From assembly GCA_021732895.1 (NCBI GenBank), contig JAKFWE010000283.1:1-13373 (forward strand): a stretch of 13,373 nt of DNA, in the 5' to 3' direction. Both the position numbers and the translations under genes were made by a program. Below the pieces are notes generated by a model. The model saw only the letters and a program-made list of their open reading frames with translations, was not told where the DNA came from and searched no databases. This DNA is from Allobosea sp. (GTDB lineage: Bacteria > Pseudomonadota > Alphaproteobacteria > Rhizobiales > Beijerinckiaceae). Position 1 is the stretch's first letter; every line of letters starts with the position of its first letter. Of the stretch, positions 1-6,597 are shown one piece after another.

Positions 1-72
1 GGAAGAGGCGCCGACCCTCCCCATCACTTTTCTTCAAGACACGCGAACGCCGGCATCGCATATCCTCGCGCC

Positions 73-936
73 ATGGACGCGGTCAGTCAGGCGCAAACGC
101 TGAATCTAGAACCGCTCGCCGCCGGCGAGCGGGCGAAGCTGTTTCCGGCCGCGCGCTTCGACGGGCTGGACTGTCTGGCCGCGACCTTCCGCAGCCACGC
201 CTACGCGCCGCATCGCCATGAGAGCTATGTCGTCGGGATCATCGAGGCCGGCTGCGAGACCTTTCGCATCAAGGGCGTGCGCCATTACGCCCGGCCCGGG
301 CAGATCGCCTTCGTCAACCCGCTCGAGACCCATGACGGCGAGCCCCATGGCGCGGGCTACAGCTATCGCATGACCTATCCGGAGATCGGGCTGATGCGCG
401 AGGTGGCTGGCTCGCTGGCCGGGCGCGAGACGGATGCCACGCCGTTCTTCCGCGAACCGCTGGTCGAGGATGCCGAAGGCGCGGCGATGTTCTCCGCCGC
501 CCATCGCCTGATCGAGCGGGGTCGCGATGCGCTGGCCGGCGAGGAGATGCTGCTGCGCTTCTATGCGCGCTGCCTGTCGCTGCACGCGCTCTGGCCCGTC
601 GCCGCGCTCGGGCGCGAGGCGGGGCCTGTCGCGCTCGCCCGCGCGATCGTCGAGGAGCGCTTCGAGGAGGATCTGTCGCTCGCCGATCTGTCGCGCCTGA
701 CCGGACTGCCGCGCCATCGCCTGATCCGCGCCTTCCGCTCCGAAACGGGGCTGACGCCGCATGCCTATCTCGTCGATGTCCGCATCCGGCGGGCGCGCGA
801 AAGGCTGCGGGCCGGCGACATGCCGGGCGAGGTCGCCGCCGCCACCGGCTTCTGCGACCAGGCGCATCTGACGCGCGCCTTCAAGGCGCGCCATGGCGTC
901 ACGCCCGGCGCGTTCCGCGCCGCCCATCTCTCTTGA
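73..936 (+). CDS. AraC-family transcriptional regulator
   Basis: This 287-residue protein has the classic two-part AraC layout. Residues about 35-110 form an AraC-type cupin sensor: a His-rich HRHESY segment is followed by a G-x(5)-F strand pattern and the PGQIAFVNPLETHDGEP turn typical of effector-binding domains. Residues about 190-287 carry two helix-turn-helix units (LADLSRLTGLPRHRLIRAF and EVAAATGFCDQAHLTRAFK), with the family-typical FCDQAHLTRAFKARHGVTPGAFR ending. It sits directly upstream of, and overlaps or nearly abuts, azlC-azlD on the same strand, so it probably controls that exporter in response to an amino acid or related small molecule; the effector is not deducible. The ATG start is chosen because the sensor domain begins soon after it; no clear Shine-Dalgarno site precedes it. 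The family call is firm, the target is inference from context. Confidence 0.93.
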   Translation: MDAVSQAQTLNLEPLAAGERAKLFPAARFDGLDCLAATFRSHAYAPHRHESYVVGIIEAGCETFRIKGVRHYARPGQIAFVNPLETHDGEPHGAGYSYRMTYPEIGLMREVAGSLAGRETDATPFFREPLVEDAEGAAMFSAAHRLIERGRDALAGEEMLLRFYARCLSLHALWPVAALGREAGPVALARAIVEERFEEDLSLADLSRLTGLPRHRLIRAFRSETGLTPHAYLVDVRIRRARERLRAGDMPGEVAAATGFCDQAHLTRAFKARHGVTPGAFRAAHLS

Positions 937-947
937 GCGCTCTCCTC

Positions 948-1655
948 ATGCCGTCAGCCTTCGACGACGCCCGCATGGGCCTCTCCGACATCTGGCCCGC
1001 AATGCTCGCCGCCGTGCCGGTGGCGCTCCTGTTCGGGGCGCTCGCCGCCGGCAAGGGCCTGTCTCCGCTGGAGGTGGCGCTGATGAGCGCGCTCGTCTTC
1101 GCAGGCGGGGCGCAGTTCGCCGCCGTCGAGCTCTGGGCGACCCCTGCGCCGATCGGCGCGCTGGTGTTCTCGACGCTGCTGATCAATGCGCGCCATGTCC
1201 TCATGAGCGCATCGCTCGCGCCCAAGCTGCGGGACTTCTCGCCGGGGCAGCGGCTCGGAGGGCTCTATTACATGGCCGACGAGAATTGGGCGCTGGCGGA
1301 AAAACGGGCGCGCACGCACCGGCTGACGCCGGCCTACTGGTTCGCGATGACCGTGCCTTTCGTCGTCTGCTTCGTCGGGGTCGCGACTCTGGGCTCGCTG
1401 ATCGGGGCCGCGCTCGGCGATCCGCGCCGTTTCGGCGCCGACTTCGCCTTCACGGCGATCTTCATCGCGCTTGTCGCCGCCTTCTGGAAGGGCCGCGTCA
1501 CAGCCTGGACAGTGGCGGCGGCGGGCCTTGCCTCGGCCGCGACCTACAAGCTCGCCGGGCCGCCCTGGCATGTGCTGGCGGGTGCGCTGTGCGGGCTGGC
1601 TGCCGCATGGTGGGCGGCGGGGCGCGAGCATGCGCGCGTCGAGGCTCAAGCATGA
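948..1655 (+). CDS. azlC: AzlC family branched-chain amino acid exporter, large subunit
   Basis: An inner-membrane protein of 235 residues from this ATG. It is AzlC/YgaZ-like: the conserved N-terminal core (AAVPVALLFGALAAGKGLSP, then SALVFAGGAQFAA) is followed by the LLINARHVLMSASLAP signature and several hydrophobic helices. In Bacillus AzlC and E. coli YgaZ this large subunit, with a small AzlD/YgaH partner, exports branched-chain amino acids or methionine; the exact substrate here is unknown. An alternative TTG start at 933 would overlap the stop of the araC-type gene (TTGA) and add five residues; the ATG is preferred because neither site has a good Shine-Dalgarno and the ATG begins just ahead of the conserved region. 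Its stop overlaps the start of azlD (ATGA), which indicates translational coupling. Confidence 0.92.
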   Translation: MPSAFDDARMGLSDIWPAMLAAVPVALLFGALAAGKGLSPLEVALMSALVFAGGAQFAAVELWATPAPIGALVFSTLLINARHVLMSASLAPKLRDFSPGQRLGGLYYMADENWALAEKRARTHRLTPAYWFAMTVPFVVCFVGVATLGSLIGAALGDPRRFGADFAFTAIFIALVAAFWKGRVTAWTVAAAGLASAATYKLAGPPWHVLAGALCGLAAAWWAAGREHARVEAQA

Positions 1656-1948
1656 GCCTCGACGCGCTCAATCTTCTCGCCATTCTCGGCATGGCGCTCG
1701 TGACCTGTGCGACGCGCCTCGCCGGGCTGGCGCTCGCCGGGCGGCTCGATCTGTCGCCAAGGGCGCAGGCCGCCTTCGACGCGATTCCGCCGGCCGTGCT
1801 GATCGCGGTGATCGCGCCGGGCGCGCTCGCCACCGGCTGGGCCGAGACGGGCGCGGCGCTGCTGACGGCGCTGGCCGCGACGCGGCTGCCGGTTCTGGGC
1901 GTGGTGGCGGTCGGGGTGGTCGCGGTGGTGGCGTTGCGGGCGCTCTGA
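1652..1948 (+). CDS. azlD: AzlD family branched-chain amino acid transport protein, small subunit
   Basis: A 98-residue, very hydrophobic protein whose ATG overlaps the azlC stop by four bases (ATGA). Three to four membrane segments are visible: LNLLAILGMALVTCATRLAGLAL, then an IPPAVLIAVIAPGAL segment, then the terminal LPVLGVVAVGVVAVVALRAL. The T-R-L/G pattern in helix 1 and the AFDAIPPAVLIAVIAP motif are typical of AzlD/YgaH. The family works as a heteromeric exporter with AzlC, encoded just upstream. The length is normal for the family. The stop codon is followed directly by a 10-bp stem-loop that separates it from the convergent aminopeptidase gene. Confidence 0.9.
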   Translation: MSLDALNLLAILGMALVTCATRLAGLALAGRLDLSPRAQAAFDAIPPAVLIAVIAPGALATGWAETGAALLTALAATRLPVLGVVAVGVVAVVALRAL

Positions 1949-1950
1949 AT

Positions 1951-1973
1951 CCTTCTCCCCCGAGGGGAGAAGG
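1951..1973. terminator. Palindromic stem-loop between convergent azlD and pepP-like gene
   Basis: CCTTCTCCCC (1951-1960), loop CGA, GGGGAGAAGG (1964-1973): a perfect 10-bp stem with a 3-nt loop. It fills nearly all of the 33-bp gap between two convergent stop codons, so it is positioned as a bidirectional terminator. No T-run follows on the + strand. Sequences of this CCTTCTCCCC...GGGGAGAAGG type are common as short dispersed intergenic palindromes in alphaproteobacterial genomes (background knowledge), so this may be one copy of such a repeat that also works as a terminator. Confidence 0.65.
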
Positions 1974-1981
1974 AAGAAAGC

Positions 1982-3826
1982 TCACAGCGGCAGGCACATC
2001 CTCTCCAGCCACTCCCTCGCCTCGCCCTCGACCAGCGGCGCGAGATTGCTCCAGACCCGGGCGTGATAGGCGTCGATCCAGCCGATCTCGCCTGCGTCGA
2101 GCAGCCCGAGGTCGATCAGCGCCCGCTCATACGGGCACCAGGTGATGGTCTCGAACCCATACATGGTCCGGTCGCCGCCGGGGATGACGCGCTCCTCGAC
2201 GACGATCAAATTCTCGATGCGGATGCCGTATTCGCCCTGCTTGTAGTAGCCCGGCTCGTTGGAGAGGATCATGCCGGGCTCCAGCGGCGTGGTTCCGAGC
2301 TTGGAGAGGCGCTGGGGACCCTCATGCACCGAAAGGTAGCTGCCGACGCCGTGCCCCGTGCCGTGGTCGAAGTCGAGCCCGGCCTGCCACAGCGGCAGCC
2401 GCGCCAGCGCGTCGAGCTGCGCGCCGGACGTGCCCTTGACGAAGAGCGCGCGCGAGATGGCGAGATGGCCCTTCAGCACGCGGGTGTAGCGGTCGCGCAT
2501 TTCGTCGGTCGGCTCGCCGATCGCCAGGGTGCGGGTGATGTCGGTGGTGCCGTCCTCGTACTGCCCGCCGGAATCGACCAGGAAAATGCCCGGCTCGATC
2601 GGGCGGTTGCTCGACTCGGTGACGCGGTAATGCGGCAGGGCGGCGTTCGGCCCCGCGCCGGCGATGGTGGTGAAGGAAACGTCCTTTAGCAGGCCGGTCT
2701 TCAGGCGCTCGGCCTCGAGCGCCGCGACCGCGTCGATTTCGGTCAGGCCCCCCTTGGGCGCCTCGCGCGCCAGCCATGACAGGAAACGCACAATCGCCGC
2801 GCCGTCGCGCAGATGGGCGGCGCGCGCGCCGGCGAGTTCGGTTGGGTTCTTGCGCGCCTTCATCAGCGCGATCGGGTCCGCGCCGGGATCGGCCGCGCCG
2901 CCGGCCCCGGTGATCAGGCTCGCCAGCGCGGAGGCGGCCGTCGCGGCGTCGAGCCGGACCTTCGCCCCGGCCGCGCCGAGCGCCTGCAGCAGCGCCGTCA
3001 GGGCGCCGGGCGGGGCGATCTCGCCGACCGCGCCGATGGCGTCCCCGGCCTCGTTGGTGACCTTCTCGGGCGCGAGGAACACGGTGGGGCGGCCCTCGCG
3101 CGGCACGATGGCGTAGCCGAGCGGCAACGGCGTGTGCTCGACATCGCCACCCCTGATGTTGAAGGTCCAGGCCAGCGCGTGGGGATCGGAGATGACCAGC
3201 GCATCGACCTTCGCCTCCGCCAGCGCCGCCTGAATGCGGGCGAGCTTCTCCGCCGGCGCTTCGCCGGCATGGGCGGCCGCGTGCGCCCGGACCGGGGCCG
3301 TCGGCGCCGCCGGCCGGTCGCTCCAGAGCGCGTCGACCGGATTCGGCGCGACCGCGACCAGCGCGCCGCCGGCCAGCGCCGCCGCCTTCTCCAGTTTCGC
3401 GACGCCCGCCGGCGTGTGTAGCCAGGGATCGTAGCCGAGCCTGCCGCCTGCCGGGAGGTTCCGCTCGATCCAGCGCTCCAGCGGCGTCTCCTCCATGCGG
3501 GTCGGCGTCACCACGCCCGCGTCGGTCTGTTCGGCCGCCTGGATGGTGTAGCGCCCATCGACGATCAGCGCGGCCCTGTCGGCCAGGATCACGGCGCCGC
3601 CGGCCGAGCCGGTGAAGCCGGTGAGCCAGGCGAGGCGGGCCATGTGCGCGGGCACGTATTCGCCCTGATGCTCGTCGGCGCGGGGCACGATGAAGCCGTC
3701 GAGCCCCTGCCCGGTCAATGCGGCGCGCAAGGCCGCGATGCGGGGCGCGACCTGCGCCGGGCTGCTCGGCTCGGAAAAGGACTGGAAGCGGCAGGCGGGC
3801 GGCGCTTTGGCGGGCGATTGCGTCAT
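1982..3826 (-). CDS. pepP: Xaa-Pro aminopeptidase (M24B, aminopeptidase P family)
   Basis: A 614-residue cytoplasmic metallopeptidase that removes the N-terminal residue from peptides with proline in position two. It has the long three-domain layout: two creatinase-like N-terminal domains (about 25-330, including PRADEHQGEYVP and the WLTGFTGSAG segment) and a pita-bread catalytic domain (about 340-560). All five expected metal ligands are present: Asp in FLVDSGG (about 418), Asp in GTTDITRT (about 429), His in GTGHGVG (about 491), Glu in LSNEPGYY (about 524) and Glu in GIRIENL (about 537). A WCPYE block near the C-terminus is also typical of the long form. The ATG at 3826 was chosen because residues upstream of it do not look like the family; an in-frame ATG at 3871 (629 aa) is possible. 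No strong Shine-Dalgarno is seen. The symbol is by family only. Confidence 0.93.
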   Translation of the reverse strand: MTQSPAKAPPACRFQSFSEPSSPAQVAPRIAALRAALTGQGLDGFIVPRADEHQGEYVPAHMARLAWLTGFTGSAGGAVILADRAALIVDGRYTIQAAEQTDAGVVTPTRMEETPLERWIERNLPAGGRLGYDPWLHTPAGVAKLEKAAALAGGALVAVAPNPVDALWSDRPAAPTAPVRAHAAAHAGEAPAEKLARIQAALAEAKVDALVISDPHALAWTFNIRGGDVEHTPLPLGYAIVPREGRPTVFLAPEKVTNEAGDAIGAVGEIAPPGALTALLQALGAAGAKVRLDAATAASALASLITGAGGAADPGADPIALMKARKNPTELAGARAAHLRDGAAIVRFLSWLAREAPKGGLTEIDAVAALEAERLKTGLLKDVSFTTIAGAGPNAALPHYRVTESSNRPIEPGIFLVDSGGQYEDGTTDITRTLAIGEPTDEMRDRYTRVLKGHLAISRALFVKGTSGAQLDALARLPLWQAGLDFDHGTGHGVGSYLSVHEGPQRLSKLGTTPLEPGMILSNEPGYYKQGEYGIRIENLIVVEERVIPGGDRTMYGFETITWCPYERALIDLGLLDAGEIGWIDAYHARVWSNLAPLVEGEAREWLERMCLPL

Positions 3827-4128
3827 GATGGGTCCGGAAGGCTGGATTCCCGGCATCGTCGCCAATCGCATTCGGGAAGGCCAGCGGAAAGCGCGTCATC
3901 GAGGCTGCTTTTCGTGAAGCATCCGCCGCCTGCACGGTAGGCGCGATGCCTCATCGCTATGCGAAAACTCGCAATCATTAATGAGTTGAGTGAGGTCGCA
4001 TGCGCTCAGTGCATGTATCGCATCTGCGAAACGGACTTCTCGCAAGTGCGAAGGGCGCCCATCTTCGCTCCATAAGAGAACGAGGAAGCGACCGGGACTG
4101 TCCTTCGTTTCACTGTTGGAGAGACCCC
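3827..4128. other. 302-bp intergenic region with TCGCA/TGCGA dyads
   Basis: The gap separates the divergent aminopeptidase gene and the 79-codon small gene and is less GC-rich than its surroundings. It holds four related inverted repeats: TGCGA-AAAC-TCGCA (3960-3973), TCGCATGCG (3996-4004), TCGCA-TC-TGCGA (4018-4029) and TCGCA-AG-TGCGA (4040-4051). The last three are spaced 22-23 bp centre to centre. A 10-bp palindrome, TCATTAATGA, lies at 3975-3984. No convincing sigma70-type -35/-10 pair and no coding region were recognised; the region most plausibly carries the control sites of one or both flanking genes. Confidence 0.5.
4118..4123 (+). promoter_or_regulatory. Shine-Dalgarno site GGAGAG deciding the start of the 79-aa gene
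   Basis: GGAGAG lies five bases ahead of ATG 4129. It supports this start over the upstream in-frame ATG at 4000, which lies inside the dyad cluster and has no such site. Confidence 0.7.
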
Positions 4129-4368
4129 ATGACCTATCTGATGAACACGGCGGCTTCGTTGCCGGCGACCGACGCCGTCAAGGCCACGCCCGCAGCCGGC
4201 CCGGGCATCTGGCAGCGTCTCTACGCCGCCATGATCGAAAGCCGCCGCCGCGCCGCGATCAGCGAGTTGCATGCGCGGTCCTATCTGATCGGAGAGGCCG
4301 AGATCGTGCTCGGCGGCTTTCCGCAGACGGCGTTGAGCGACGACGCGAAGCTGCCCTTCAACCGCTGA
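4129..4368 (+). CDS. Small protein of unknown function (79 aa)
   Basis: A 79-residue protein whose ATG is preceded at 6-nt spacing by GGAGAG (4118-4123), a strong ribosome binding site that fixes the start. The N-terminal 25 residues are low in predicted structure (Ala/Pro/Thr-rich). The centre, about 27-60, is helical and basic: IWQRLYAAMIESRRRAAISE followed by LHARSYLIGEAEIV. This W-x(2)-L-x(n)-RRR-A-x(2)-EL pattern recalls the small DUF1127 proteins of alphaproteobacteria, but the DIG-type C-terminal signature of that family is not obvious, so I leave it unassigned. It is followed after 67 nt by a second small gene and a shared terminator, so the two are probably co-transcribed. The dyad-rich leader upstream suggests regulated expression. 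Confidence 0.75.
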   Translation: MTYLMNTAASLPATDAVKATPAAGPGIWQRLYAAMIESRRRAAISELHARSYLIGEAEIVLGGFPQTALSDDAKLPFNR

Positions 4369-4435
4369 TCCGCCCTCTCGCCACCGCTTCCGCGCCCTGC
4401 CTCAGGCCGCGCGCGCCCCAACCCTGGAGCCCATC

Positions 4436-4564
4436 ATGATCGCCGTCATCAAGCACATCGTCGAATCGATCGTCGATTCCGTCCGTTTCGCCTCCGCCGT
4501 CTGGCACGACGCCCGCGCCATGCAGGACGAGGCGCAGCAGAAGTACAACCACCTGCGCTTCTGA
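4436..4564 (+). CDS. Very small protein of unknown function (42 aa)
   Basis: Translation from ATG 4436 gives 42 residues ending in TGA at 4562-4564. GGAG (4426-4429) precedes the ATG at 6-nt spacing. The protein starts MIAVIKHIVESIVDSVRFAS and continues as a polar helix (VWHDARAMQDEAQQKYNHLRF). The first 20 residues place Ile/Val at helical intervals (I2, V4, I5, I8, V9, I12, V13, V16, F18), which would form an amphipathic helix able to lie on a membrane or pair with a partner; the C-terminal half is charged. It sits between the 79-aa gene and a strong terminator 20 bp past its stop, consistent with the last gene of a two-gene unit. No family recognised. Clean RBS, codon choice matching the neighbours and the terminator position support it as real. 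Confidence 0.65.
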   Translation: MIAVIKHIVESIVDSVRFASAVWHDARAMQDEAQQKYNHLRF

Positions 4565-4577
4565 GCGCTGACGCGCC

Positions 4578-5525
4578 TCAATGCGGGCGGCGCGGCCTTG
4601 GGGCCGCGCCGCCCTTTTTCATGACCAGCGTGGCCCAGCCCTCGCGCAGCGACCGGCGCGCCAGCGCGAGCCCCTGATGCCGATAGGCCGAAACGACGCC
4701 GGCCACGTCCATGGCGAGCAGGCCCGACAGGATCACCGTGCCGTCCCGCGAGATCGCCCGCGCGATCGCCGGCGCGAGCCGCCGCAGCGGTCCCGCCAGG
4801 ATATTGGCGAAGACGAGGTCAAAATGGCCCGGCCGGTTCGCCTTGGCGTGGCGCAGGCCCGGCGCGACATAGAGATCGAGCCCGTGGGGCGCGCGGTTGA
4901 CGCGGGCGTTGTGCGCCGCCACCTCGACGGCGACCCTGTCGATGTCGCCGGCGACGACCTTGCGCTTGGTCTGCTTCGCCAGCGCCAGCGCCAGAATCCC
5001 CGTGCCCGTGCCGACATCGATGGCGTTTCGCGGGCGGCGCTGCTTCAGTTCGGCGTCGAGCGCCATGAGGCAGCCGGCCGTGGTGCCGTGATGGCCGGTG
5101 CCGAAGGCGAGCGCGGCCGGGATCTCGATGGCGACATCGTTGACGCGCACCGCGTCGCGATCATGCGCGCCATGGACGAGCACGCGGCCGGCGCGCACGG
5201 GCTCGAGCCCGTCGAGCGAGGCCGCGACCCAGTCCTGCTGGTTCACCGTGGCGAAGGGCGTCGCATCGATGCTCTCGCCGACGATCGGGCGCAGCATGTC
5301 GCGCACCGCCCCTTCGTCGGGATGGGTGGCGAAATAGATTTCGACCTTCCAGGGCGCGTTCAGCGAGAGCGTGGTCACGCCGGTCTCGATCTCGAAGGCC
5401 GAGATCGCGGTCTCGGTCGGGTCGAAGACCTCGCCCAGAAGCTCGGTCAGCGCGCGCGCCTTCTCGCCCGAGGTGGAGAGTTCGAGAACGGTCGCGACCG
5501 TGGCGGGGAGGAGGCCTTCGCGCAT
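4578..5525 (-). CDS. prmA: Ribosomal protein L11 methyltransferase
   Basis: A 315-residue SAM-dependent methyltransferase that methylates ribosomal protein L11. The N-terminal substrate-recognition part (about 1-130) contains the DPTETAISAFE segment seen in alphaproteobacterial PrmA. The catalytic Rossmann domain shows the PrmA hallmark AFGTGHHGTT (about 155), the SAM-binding loop DVGTGTGILALAL (about 180) and the FANILAGPL motif (about 250), which corresponds to the N-x(2)-x-P active-site motif. Length fits the family. The ATG at 5525 was chosen because an in-frame extension back to 5708 has no family-like sequence. No strong Shine-Dalgarno is seen. The C-terminal tail (KKGGAAPRPRRPH) is basic and is encoded by the arms of the terminator of the convergent small-gene unit, so its composition probably reflects the hairpin and not protein function. 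Confidence 0.93.
   Translation of the reverse strand: MREGLLPATVATVLELSTSGEKARALTELLGEVFDPTETAISAFEIETGVTTLSLNAPWKVEIYFATHPDEGAVRDMLRPIVGESIDATPFATVNQQDWVAASLDGLEPVRAGRVLVHGAHDRDAVRVNDVAIEIPAALAFGTGHHGTTAGCLMALDAELKQRRPRNAIDVGTGTGILALALAKQTKRKVVAGDIDRVAVEVAAHNARVNRAPHGLDLYVAPGLRHAKANRPGHFDLVFANILAGPLRRLAPAIARAISRDGTVILSGLLAMDVAGVVSAYRHQGLALARRSLREGWATLVMKKGGAAPRPRRPH
4585..4619 (+). terminator. Strong rho-independent terminator of the small-gene unit
   Basis: GGGCGGCGCGGCC (4585-4597), loop TTGG, GGCCGCGCCGCCC (4602-4614), followed by TTTTT (4615-4619): a perfect 13-bp GC stem with a T-run on the + strand. It ends transcription of the two small genes. On the minus strand the same bases encode the last residues of PrmA (KKGGAAPRPRRPH), so the terminator is embedded in a convergent coding region. 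Confidence 0.88.
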
Positions 5526-5734
5526 CGGCGGGGAATAGCAGGGTGGGCATCGACTGTCATGATGCCAGCCGACGTTCGACATCGCGATACGCGTGAGGTT
5601 GCGACCGCAGCCTGGGTCGACGACGTGTTCTGCAATCCTTGGTCCGGTTCCGTACCGAAAAATTGTATTGACTGAAGGCGATGCAATCAGCGGTTCTGTA
5701 ATCCGCACTTTTGTTTATCTGAATAAATATTCAT

Positions 5735-5759
5735 GGAACTCCTAACTGTTGAGATGGTT
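5735..5759 (+). promoter_or_regulatory. EcfG-type (general stress response) promoter
   Basis: GGAAC (5735-5739) followed by 17 nt and GTT (5757-5759), i.e. GGAAC-N18-TT. This matches the known consensus of the alphaproteobacterial general-stress sigma factor EcfG/RpoE2/SigT (GGAAC-N16/17-CGTT). It lies 43 bp ahead of the DUF1236 gene start, giving a leader of roughly 35 nt that contains an AAAGGAG ribosome binding site. The position and the gene family fit general-stress control; not demonstrated. Confidence 0.68.
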
Positions 5760-5801
5760 CCTCCGCCGGGGCTGTTGTTCAAACGGCAAAGGAGAAACAC
5801 C

Positions 5802-6227
5802 ATGATCAGGAAAGTTGTTCTTGTAGTCGCGCTCGCCATTGCTCCGGCGACGGCATTCGCCCAGTCCGATTCCGGCGCCAAGGGTGGCGCTGTCGGTGGG
5901 GCCGCAACGGGCGCTGTCGGTGGCGCGATCGTCGGTGGTCCGGCTGGAGCTGCGGTGGGCGCAGTCGGCGGCGCCGCTGCCGGCGCCATCACCGGCGGCA
6001 TCGCCGGCGATCAGCGCGCCGAGTTCCGGACCTATGTGAGGGAGCAGCGCGTTCCGTCGGTGTCGTATCGCGAGGAGGTCGTCGTCGGCGCGACCCTGCC
6101 GGAGACCGTCACCTATCGCGAGGTGCCGGCGCGCTACGGCAAGACGCGGTATCGCTATACGGTCGTCAACGACAAGACCGTTCTTGTCGAGCCGCGCACC
6201 CGCAAGATCGTCCAGATCATCGAATGA
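5802..6227 (+). CDS. Secreted glycine-zipper DUF1236 domain protein
   Basis: A 141-residue exported protein. A Sec signal peptide is clear: MIRK, a hydrophobic VVLVVALAIAP core, then ATAFA ahead of QSD, giving cleavage near residue 20. Residues about 24-65 are a Gly/Ala-rich glycine zipper (repeated GG-A-x-GA and AVGG units ending in AITGGIAGD), as found in outer-membrane or envelope-associated small proteins. Residues about 70-141 form a DUF1236-type domain: FRTYVREQRVPSVSY, then VVVGATLPETVTYREVP, ending YTVVNDKTVLVEPRTRKIVQ. DUF1236 proteins are abundant in Rhizobiales, function unknown, and some are stress-induced. The start is fixed by AAAGGAG (5788-5794) and by the signal peptide; an in-frame ATG at 5733 is rejected since it would lie ahead of the promoter -35 element. 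A stem-loop follows the stop. Confidence 0.92.
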   Translation: MIRKVVLVVALAIAPATAFAQSDSGAKGGAVGGAATGAVGGAIVGGPAGAAVGAVGGAAAGAITGGIAGDQRAEFRTYVREQRVPSVSYREEVVVGATLPETVTYREVPARYGKTRYRYTVVNDKTVLVEPRTRKIVQIIE

Positions 6228-6248
6228 GCGGGAGCTCATTTAATGAGG

Positions 6249-6272
6249 AGACCCGCCCGTGAGGGCGGGTCT
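6249..6272 (+). terminator. Stem-loop terminator after the DUF1236 gene
   Basis: AGACCCGCCC (6249-6258), loop GTGA, GGGCGGGTCT (6263-6272): a perfect 10-bp stem 21 bp past the stop. There is no clean T-run after it, so termination strength is uncertain; as it is symmetrical it may also end the minus-strand hic transcripts, which stop at 6304. Confidence 0.7.
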
Positions 6273-6303
6273 TCGACGTGGATCGGCTACGACCGGGACG
6301 AGT

Positions 6304-6596
6304 TCACTCGGCCGCTGGCTGAAGAGCGACGTCAGGAGCTGGGATCAGCGCGATCGCGTATTTCGCCATGTCCGCCGCAACCTCTGAATCGGCCTTGAGT
6401 TCGCTCGGGGTGCGCGCGCGGGGGCTGGTCCGGCCTTCCGCCCGATGTCCTCGAACCAGAGCGCGACAGCCTCCGGTGCATTCGTAAGCGCCTCGTCGAG
6501 CGTATCGCCGACCGAGAAGCAGCCGGGCAGGTCCGGAAACCAGACGCCGACGGCGAAATCGGGGCCGGCGTCCTCGATGATGGCGACGTAGGTCAG
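6304..6596 (-). pseudogene. Degenerate second hicB antitoxin gene
   Basis: Reading the minus strand just past the hicB stop gives a clear HicB N-terminal half: TYVAIIEDAGPDFAVGVWFP, then DLPGCFSVGDTLDEALTNAP and EAVALWFEDIGRK. After about 6430 the frame must change to read the expected C-terminal half: PRARTPSELKADSEVAADMA, then KYAIALIPAPDVALQPAAE and a TGA at 6304-6306. The net change equals one missing base (or two extra), in a stretch with GGGGG (6420-6424) and an alternating GC run (6412-6420) on the + strand, a typical slippage site. No ATG, GTG or TTG starts the frame; CTG (6596-6594) occupies the place where homologs have ATG. It is a paralog of the adjacent intact hicB (shared FPD, GDTLD-A and AAE ending), so a decayed tandem copy. 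A sequencing error could explain the frameshift but not the missing start. Confidence 0.8.
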
Positions 6597-6597
6597 T

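Noticed and set aside
2322..3935. 537-codon minus-strand frame overlapping the aminopeptidase gene
   Set aside because: Arg/Gly-rich out-of-frame translation of the same strand; the M24B frame is the real one.
4084..4109. GGAAG-N17-CGTT as a second EcfG promoter
   Set aside because: The -35 differs from GGAAC, the spacer is off by one, and the start of transcription would fall on the ribosome binding site.
4000..4128. In-frame ATG at 4000 extending the 79-aa protein
   Set aside because: It lies inside the dyad cluster without a Shine-Dalgarno, whereas GGAGAG precedes ATG 4129.
5526..5708. 61-codon N-terminal extension of PrmA
   Set aside because: Its sequence lacks PrmA-like features and would make the protein longer than the family; the region is likely untranslated.
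5733..5801. In-frame upstream ATG extending the DUF1236 protein
   Set aside because: The GGAAC promoter element begins at 5735, and the extension would precede a proper signal peptide; AAAGGAG supports ATG 5802.
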